From: Lasiosphaeris hirsuta
Lineage: Eukaryota > Ascomycota > Sordariomycetes > Sordariales > Lasiosphaeriaceae
Direction: 5' to 3'
Length of the DNA stretch: 64,000 nucleotides
NCBI GenBank assembly: GCA_030549175.1
Contig: JAUKUA010000004.1
Location: 372,001-436,000, forward strand
Below the pieces are notes generated by a model that worked only from the letters and a program-made list of their open reading frames with translations, did no database searches and had not been told where the DNA came from. Each line of letters starts with the position of its first letter. Position 1 is the first letter of the stretch. This document shows, piece by piece, positions 57,421 through 64,000 of this stretch. The position numbers and the translations under genes were made by a program.

Positions 57421-58476
57421 TTCGTTGTTAGAGTAACTCTTTGTTCGGCACCCAGTAGGGGTTGCGGAAAGAGCTAGCGGACCGAAAATAAATCTAGGTC
57501 TCGCGAGATAATCAATAGGTCCGCTACCTTATCAAGGTTGGAGGCTGTTGAGAGGATCTTGGGAGCAGCCACTAGAGAAAGCAAAAGAGGTCAGAAAAAA
57601 CAGGGCTTTCGTTGCGAAGTCGTCGATGCACTTTGGGCGGCGCTTTTACGTGGGGCAACTGGGTATACCAAGGGGCGGATAGGTGGGCGGGTTGGGGCCG
57701 GATGTACGCTCGTTTGTTGCTTGGGCTCGCCCTATCGATCTTTTTTTGGGCCCTTTTTTGCCTTTGCCTTCTCTTTCTTCAGCCGTTGGCTGGCAAAGTC
57801 CGCTTCGGGTCAGAGGTAGCAAGAGATACTTCAAACCGCCGGTGCCTCTCGACCCGGTGAGGACAAGACATAATCTGGGGGGGGGCAGTTTCGATGGCAC
57901 TAGGAGACACCTGGACCAGCCATAAACGCCCACTGCGCATTCACTCACAGATAGGACACAAGGCACACTGTGCTCAGCAGCAGCAGAGGGGTAAAATGTG
58001 GCAGGGTTGAATGGAATGACGCAGGCGAAAGTGGATTTTGGGGGCTTAGGCCCAATTTATTTTGTGCACAGCTCTCTACCCCACGAGCCCATCACCCCAC
58101 CACGCTCTTCCCCACCTTTCCAACGCCTCCAGCGCCCCAGCGCCCTGGTGCCCCAGGCAGCAGCGCGGCTAATGCCGGCTTGTCCGACCGGGAGCAATGT
58201 TAAGTTGGCTTTCCAAGCACTACTTGAGGCGATTACAGGCAGCATGTTTCGCGTTTCAGCCCTGTAAACATTCCCGCCCGTTCGTCTACCAATGGCAGAC
58301 TACTGCCCACACAACACAAGAGTGACCTGCCACATGCTTGCCAAGGTACTCTATAAGGCAAACGATCCAGGGGCCAGTAGCTTGAGCTACCTCGAGGTAC
58401 CCTTGTCCGCCCGTCTATTCCAGCCATGCTCCCCTATTCTCTTTTAGATGCCCAGCCATCCACTGTCTTTGTCCCC
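57421..58476. other. intergenic, eIF5B promoter and 3' flank of the propeller gene
   Basis: 1.06 kb with no supportable gene. A G8 tract lies near 57878. Confidence 0.6.
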
Positions 58477-61400
58477 TTATAGAGCAGGCCGTAAGAAATA
58501 ATCTAAAATGTCGTATGCGAGCTTGAAGTATTGTTCCCGCCCCCCATCAGCCGTCAACCCAGCCGTGTACCGCCCGTCGTCCAACTCGTCCAGAAGCTCT
58601 GCAAATCGCGATTCGTGGCTTGGCCATGACACCAGTCTTTCAAGGGCCCGTTTTTCGAGGCACCGCCGGAGCATGTCGCCGTCGACGTGCATCTCCAACC
58701 CTCGGTCCAGTCGTGGTTCAGGGTCGAACTCGCCGTAATCTACGTCACGCTCGTGCGTGAATGGATACAGCTCTTCATTGGTGAGAGCAATGTTTTGGAT
58801 GAACCGTAGGAAGCGCCAGATCTCGATGCTCAGGAGAGTGAAATGCTGCATCGACCCGTCGAGCGAAATGCCCAGGATCTCGGCATCATCCACCGTGCTG
58901 GCCAGCCGGCCGTACTTGGGTGTGTGCTGGCCCTGTTCCCATATCGGCCGAGTCCTCCCTCGGCGAAATCTCCGGATCGATGTCGGCAGTTCTGCTTCAA
59001 GAACCACTTCGCAGTCTCTCCCTGGCGACTGCCATGGTACCCACAGGCCAGCAATCCCGCAGTCCCGATCTGCAAGCAAGACAATGCTCCCCAATGGCTC
59101 GTCGGGTGATGTACCCGCCACCTCCATCATGTGGATAGCGTTGCGTGTCTTGGGATCTACATGGCTCTGGCCCATCGTCTCGCTATCTCCTGAAGAATGA
59201 TCGATTATTTCGAGAGAGTCACGGCTTGTCAGTGCCATGAGTTTGCCGTTGACGATTCGGAGACTTGTCGCGGGCGATGCCAGTTCAAATGATTTGATAG
59301 GCTTCAGCTTCTTCTCCGTCGTATCAAGCACGTCCCAATGAATTGTCTGACCGACGCAATATATCAAGCCCTCATCGTAGCCGACAACCGAGTACACCGG
59401 GCGGTCGAATCCTTTCTTTTGAAACCTCATCCAGTACCGAATTGGTGGCGGTCCCTCCTCACGAGCCTCTCCCCTCTCTGCCGAGATCACAATCAGACGG
59501 CCATCCCGTGTAGAAACAAGAATGTATCGCCAAACGTTGCCATCTTTCTTGAATTCCCACTCCGCTAACCCAAATATCCGGTCCCCTGGCCTCCCCAGTC
59601 CAGAGATAAAATCGACGGGGGTATTGGTTTTTTTCTCTGTTGGTCTTCCGAGGTCTTCCCCGGTATCGGGGTCAATAAACATCAGCGTAGGTTTGTCGTC
59701 TCTGCTTACAGCAGCAATGAGACACTGGAGAGACTGTGAATATATCACTTTCATCGGTGTCCCTTCCACAGGAAGATGCCGATGGACTGGGCCGGGCTCA
59801 TGGTTCATCTCCGTCAGAAGTATTTTGGTCCCAGATATCATGAGCAGCGTGGTATCGTAGCTGCTGAAATGTATATCCACGGCTATGCCGTAGTCCACGG
59901 GCGGCGCCGAGGCTACCAAGTTGTTTGCTTCAACAGGCCAGATCCGCAGCTTGTCCTTCGAACGGCTAGAGTCAAATAGGCCGCTGCCAAGGCCTTGGTT
60001 GCGCAGAAGGACCAGGTTCTTGTCGCAGGATACGAGTACGGTAGGTTCGGCCTTGCCATGTTGATTCCGTGTGATCTTGGCCGTGGTCGTTCCAAATTTC
60101 TCGTACTCGACCGTAGTACCAGTCATCTTGATCACCTCTCCACTTCTTGTCCCTACAAGAATAGAGCCCCAGACCGAGGTAATACTTGCAATGGCCTCAA
60201 CTGGCGGGAGCCCGTCTCCCTTGACGATATGGCCTTTGTCTGTTAGAGCTAGACAGCGTTAATACTCGAACCAAAACTTCAGCGTAGAGACTACGGATAG
60301 AGGAAGCAAAGGCTTACCCTGGGATATGTCAATGGTTTCTAGTTCATCAACCGTTTGCTGAAGTAAAGCTTTTGCTAGAAGAGCGCGACCGTCATGCCAT
60401 AACCCTGCCAATATAGTGTAGTTTGCCCCTAAAGACAAGCAAGTTATGTCGCCATTTACTTTGATAGTTTGGTTGTAAACGAGGAAAGGTTGTGTGGGCT
60501 GAGTGGTGTCAATTTTGATTGTGTGGATCTCGAACTGAGTATTGGTATGTGTCGAGATTGCAATGCAATCATCCAGGATGCAAGCGTCAGATACCGAGAC
60601 ACGGGAGTCGCATCGTAGTATCTGGCTGATAGGGAATCGGAAACTAGCAACGGGTCGTGTCAGATTCAGTTGACCCTGAGGGCTTGTGTGTGCAATCACC
60701 TTTTATCACCCGCGACCAATGCCACAAACGCCGTGGTGACTTGAACAACCAAGTGATCTGAATGAACGACCGCCAACGTGGGCGACGATAAGTCGTATGG
60801 GTTTTCGTCATCAGAAGGCGCCTCTTTGGCCTGAGAAAAGTCTTCAGATATGCGCAAAAGCGCAGAACAGCCGGGCATAGAGAGAAGCATATGGAACCTT
60901 TCCGAGGCGGGAGAATAGCTTGTAGGGAACAACCAGGCCTCCTTGATCTCTGTGCCGTATTCGAGGTCCAATGCAATATTCGCTCTTAAGCCATATCTGT
61001 ACTCTGTGATTGAGCCCTTTTTACCTCGACCAGAAGTCGCAAATACCCGGTCAGGTTGTCTTAGTTGGCCACCTTGCCACGGCACCATCTTGTTTCCGTT
61101 TGAGCCAACCTCCTGGTTCCACGTGGAGAACTCATCTGTGGTGATAAAATCTACCGATGGAGACCAGTTGGGCAAGGTTCCGAGTAACTCTAGGGGCTGA
61201 CGGGCAGGAACCTATGTCAGTGTCAGTAACGAACAGCAAGAGTAATCAAGCCTCCCTACCTTCCAGATAGCCCCCGGACCTGAATCACTTCCCAGTATGA
61301 GAACATCGGTGTATTGGTCAAACATGCACGTAAAGGCGGTGGAAATATTCGAGTCGAATGTGTCCATAAAAGTACTCCGGTCCAACGCACTTTCTCGGTC

Positions 61401-62706
61401 CGCCTCGATGAAGATAACGACCCCGTCTTCTCTCGCAAGGTATATGCAGTCCCGGGTCTTGAAATATGGCGAAAGCCGAAACGGCCTAGCCCAAGCGGTC
61501 CATAATGGTTCACGACGCCCGTGGAAATTTCGTGTTGCGGGAGGTGTTTCCATCTCAATGGTCTCGAAGTTTGGGGGGCCATATAGCCCTTCTGTGCATA
61601 CTGCAACCTGGTTTGGCGAAATTGCAATAAACGCCGACCTCACGGTCAGGGGTATGAGTAGCACGGGCATCTGATTCTCGACGGGCATACGATGGCCATG
61701 TTTCTCTTCGGCGAAGACAGTTTTCAGATCGTCTCCCACCCTCCACTCGTATGTCACCATCCTCGACCTCCCATTCCTCACGACGATGAGCAAAAGGATG
61801 ATATGGCTGTCATCGCCCGGCCGCGGATAGAGGAAGTTGACTTTGTGTATCACGCCTTGTACACTTCGAGGGCGGAAGCTTTTGACTGGATTCAGAGGCT
61901 CATTCCGAGAGTACTTTTGACCGAGTGTTTCGAGAGACTCGAGTTCGTACACCACGAAGAATTCCTGGGCGCAGGCGAGCGCCACGTAGCGGGAGGTGGG
62001 GTCAATGGCCAGATGGAACCCTGGGTACACAAGTTGCTCCCGGGGACTTACAAAACGTGACATGGCAAATTCAGGCCACCCATCAGACCCAGGGCGGACA
62101 AAGAGGAAGACGCTGTCACCACATTCCAGAACCAGCAATAGCATCTGGGGAGGGAGTTGAGGCGGGTTGCCGGCCGCATTTGAAGCCGAGAACTGGAAAG
62201 ATGTAGAGTCGTTGTCCTCGGTCTTGACGGAAGGCGGAAGGGAGGTTTCGTCGCCGTCGTCATCCTTGATGTCGAAGGAGCCAACAACACAGGCGTTCCG
62301 AATACGTGAGCCAAAGTCACTTTTCCTGACAATCTCCTTGAGCTGCCCATCTCTCCGTAGCTCGCATACCCGAACCTCGTGGTCCTATTATATAGAGTGA
62401 GCCAAGCATGAGAAAACGACGAGGGTAGAAGGGGGCAGCAGGATGGATGAATGGGTACTTGGAGAGCAAAAGTAGACTTACCCCCACGAAGGCAACATCA
62501 TTACGCTGGGGTGATCTGAGCCTGATGGGCAGTATCGAGTTGACGAGATGACTTTCGACAACAGTTCTCGTGAGAAGCCCGCACTGCGGGGGCTTCAGTA
62601 GTCTTTGCTTCTTTTGGCCTGGGTTATTCGCCTTCAGGACAGTCTGGAGGGTCATGGTTTCGGTCACCCATTCCCCTCCCCTCAAGACATTGGTTTGGAA
62701 AGCCAT
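58477..62706 (-). CDS. DDB1/CPSF160/MMS1-family beta-propeller protein
   Basis: Large three-propeller-type protein with the MMS1_N architecture shared by DDB1, CPSF160/Cft1, Rse1/SF3B3 and Mms1, all protein-interaction scaffolds in nuclear complexes. Exons 62706-62482, 62384-61260, 61211-60700, 60643-60318 and 60239-58477 give 1,316 aa. Typical stretches include LVLECGDSVFLFV, SRYVALACAQEFFVVYELE, TCMFDQYTDVLILGSDSG, ITSVWGSILVGTRSGEV and GLIYCVGQTIHWD, all WD-like blade strands. The C terminus is helical (FAELLDELDDGRYTAGL...YFLRPAL). It lacks close matches to DDB1 or Cft1 hallmark segments that I can recall, so Mms1-like (a cullin Rtt101 adaptor) or an uncharacterised fungal paralogue is most likely. 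Intron 3 (60699-60644) was placed using an AAAAG/GTGATT donor and a GCTAG acceptor. Confidence 0.72.
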
Positions 62707-64000
62707 GGCGAGCTGTTTAGTAAGATGGGGACGCTAGTCGTGAGAGCGGGCAGCCATCAACAAGAGCGGTTCTGGACAGCCTTTTCTTAAGCGGGAATGT
62801 AGGCCAGAAGGCGTCAGCCCGGAGCGACTCGATTCGAGGTCGTCAGCTCTTCTGGATCTGGGGGCCAGGTTGTAAAGCGCCTGACTCCCTAAGTAGGTGG
62901 GAGTTCGATCCAACGAGACGCTGTTTAGGCAGCGACCTGAACCGTTGCAGAACTGTTATGCGCAGTCCTTTAGACGAAGTCTCTCAAGACGACCCGTAGA
63001 CGGCAATCGAAGGGAATGAGGTAAGCTTGCTGTCCAGATTTAGCATGGCAAGATGGTGCGTCTCACGCGGCGCATTCTGGTGTTGCACCGTGCAGCCTGG
63101 GGTGTAGAGAAAGGCAAGGCAAAGGCATGTATGTACCTCGGGAAGCAGTTGGTTCCAGGGAAGAAAGAAGTCAGGTTGTTGTTGGCCAAGGGCAAAGACC
63201 CAACTGGACTTGAGCGGCGAGCGACGAGCGACGAGCGACGAGCGGGACAAATTCAATTCCAGTGTGAAGAACGAGCAGCGGCGGCAGGCACCTTAGGACA
63301 AACTTACATGGGCGCCTCTCCTGCCTTCCATCGGTACCCAGCCCTGGGTCTCTTTCCACGCAGCACACGGCCGAAGATATCGAGGCACAGCCGTCTGCCC
63401 TGGTTGCTTCCCAGCTCAGAGTCAGTCAGATTCAGTCACGTCTTGGGTTTGTAACACCCTCCATTTTTTGTGCCCTGGTGCTACTGACCGTTCACAGCGT
63501 ATTGCTTGGTACTTACCGTCGGGTCAGCTACAGGCTACGGCTGGTTTGCTGCTGTTGGAGACCTCCCGCGGGTTGCGAACACAAAATGCACGGGACCGCA
63601 ATTTGAATGGTTCTGTTTCGATTCGCTTTTTTGAAACGGGGGGGTCGTGAAGAGCTCCCGACGGCTCTGACTCCACTGCCCCCAATCTTAGCGTGCTGCA
63701 CCGACCTTATGTACCGGCAAACGCGCCATATAACTTACATGAGCGCACAGCGTGACGGCTCGGGGCCCTAAGCTCGCCCGGTCGAACTACCTGCTGTAGG
63801 AGGTGTGGCTCCCCACCCACCTTACCAACGCCCGGTTCCTGATGCCCTGGAGTCGGGCCTTCGGCTCTCCGAGCTTGGAAAAGCTCGAGGACGGGGACTG
63901 TTGGCCTGGTTCCCCGGGACGGACCCCATCAACGGGGGCCATCGAACCCATGTGGAGGCTCGATGGAGGCTTACCGTGTCATTCGACACCGAACAAAGGG
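62707..64000. other. intergenic to window end
   Basis: 1.3 kb with no supportable gene. A heptamer repeat lies at 63211-63246. A GC-rich, potentially structured stretch at 63727-64000 includes a CGAGCTT/AAGCTCG hairpin with a GGAA loop. A decayed tRNA-like sequence near 62866-62925 was considered and rejected. Confidence 0.5.
63211..63246. repeat. tandem heptamer (GAGCGAC)
   Basis: About four head-to-tail GAGCGAC units, imperfect at both ends; noncoding. Confidence 0.8.

Noticed and set aside
62866..62925. tRNA-like sequence (GCCAGGTTGTAAAGCGCCTGAC ... GTTCGATCC in outline)
   Set aside because: D-arm-like and T-loop-like words are present in the right order, but the T stem and acceptor stem do not pair. 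At best it is a decayed tRNA remnant.

Overview
The window is nuclear DNA of a filamentous ascomycete. Coding regions are GC-rich and genes are split by short introns of about 48-100 nt with GTPuNGT donors, CTNAC-like branch points and AG acceptors. Protein sequences look most like Sordariomycetes, probably Sordariales/Chaetomiaceae; that placement is inferred from recognition of protein families, not from a search. No bacterial-style operons, CRISPR arrays or rRNA genes were seen, and no convincing tRNA.

Layout: 18 protein-coding genes, nearly all housekeeping. 0.5-2.4 kb: kinetochore Spc24 (-) and mitochondrial fission Fis1 (+), divergent. 3.8-5.6 kb: RNF126-like RING E3 ligase (+). 7.0-8.8 kb: secreted/membrane protein with a His/Pro-rich ectodomain (+). 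9.9-11.7 kb: RanBP3/Yrb2-type Ran-binding protein (+). 12.8-16.3 kb: Hrq1-type RecQ-like helicase (+) with a reading-frame break in a G-rich stretch. 17.5-19.2 kb: divergent vacuolar-type Ca2+/H+ exchanger (+). 19.7-20.8 kb: Yip4/YIPF6 (-). 21.6-23.8 kb: two-PAS-domain protein (-). 23.8-27.9 kb: a 4.2 kb stretch without a convincing gene. 27.9-30 kb: EED subunit of Polycomb repressive complex 2 (+, ten exons). 30-31.5 kb: Rrn11-like Pol I initiation factor (-). 32.2-33.3 kb: complex I NDUFA5-type subunit (-). 33.8-36.6 kb: nitrate reductase (-). 38.6-42.5 kb: Upf2 (+). 45.5-48.0 kb: class VI chitin synthase (+). 48.1-49.1 kb: two related MITE-like elements. 50.1-52.8 kb: Hsp88/Hsp110 chaperone (+). 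53.9-57.4 kb: eIF5B (-). 58.5-62.7 kb: DDB1/CPSF160/MMS1-family beta-propeller protein (-).

Exon structures were assembled by hand from splice signals, frame continuity and family conservation; every spliced model below sums to a multiple of three, except hrq1, which needs a frame correction.

No wholly new multi-gene system is evident. The most interesting observations are non-coding or structural: a pair of ~260 bp MITE-like elements with matching inverted ends; a 23-C tract framed by a perfect 10-bp inverted repeat in the chitin synthase leader; a 180-nt stop-free, 3n intron (exitron candidate) in hsp88 carrying a basic NLS-like cluster; 3n stop-free introns in the NMD gene upf2; a perfect NIT4-type palindrome plus GATA sites upstream of nitrate reductase; a CAX exchanger whose signature Asn is replaced in both repeats; and a His-rich sequon repeat in a surface protein.
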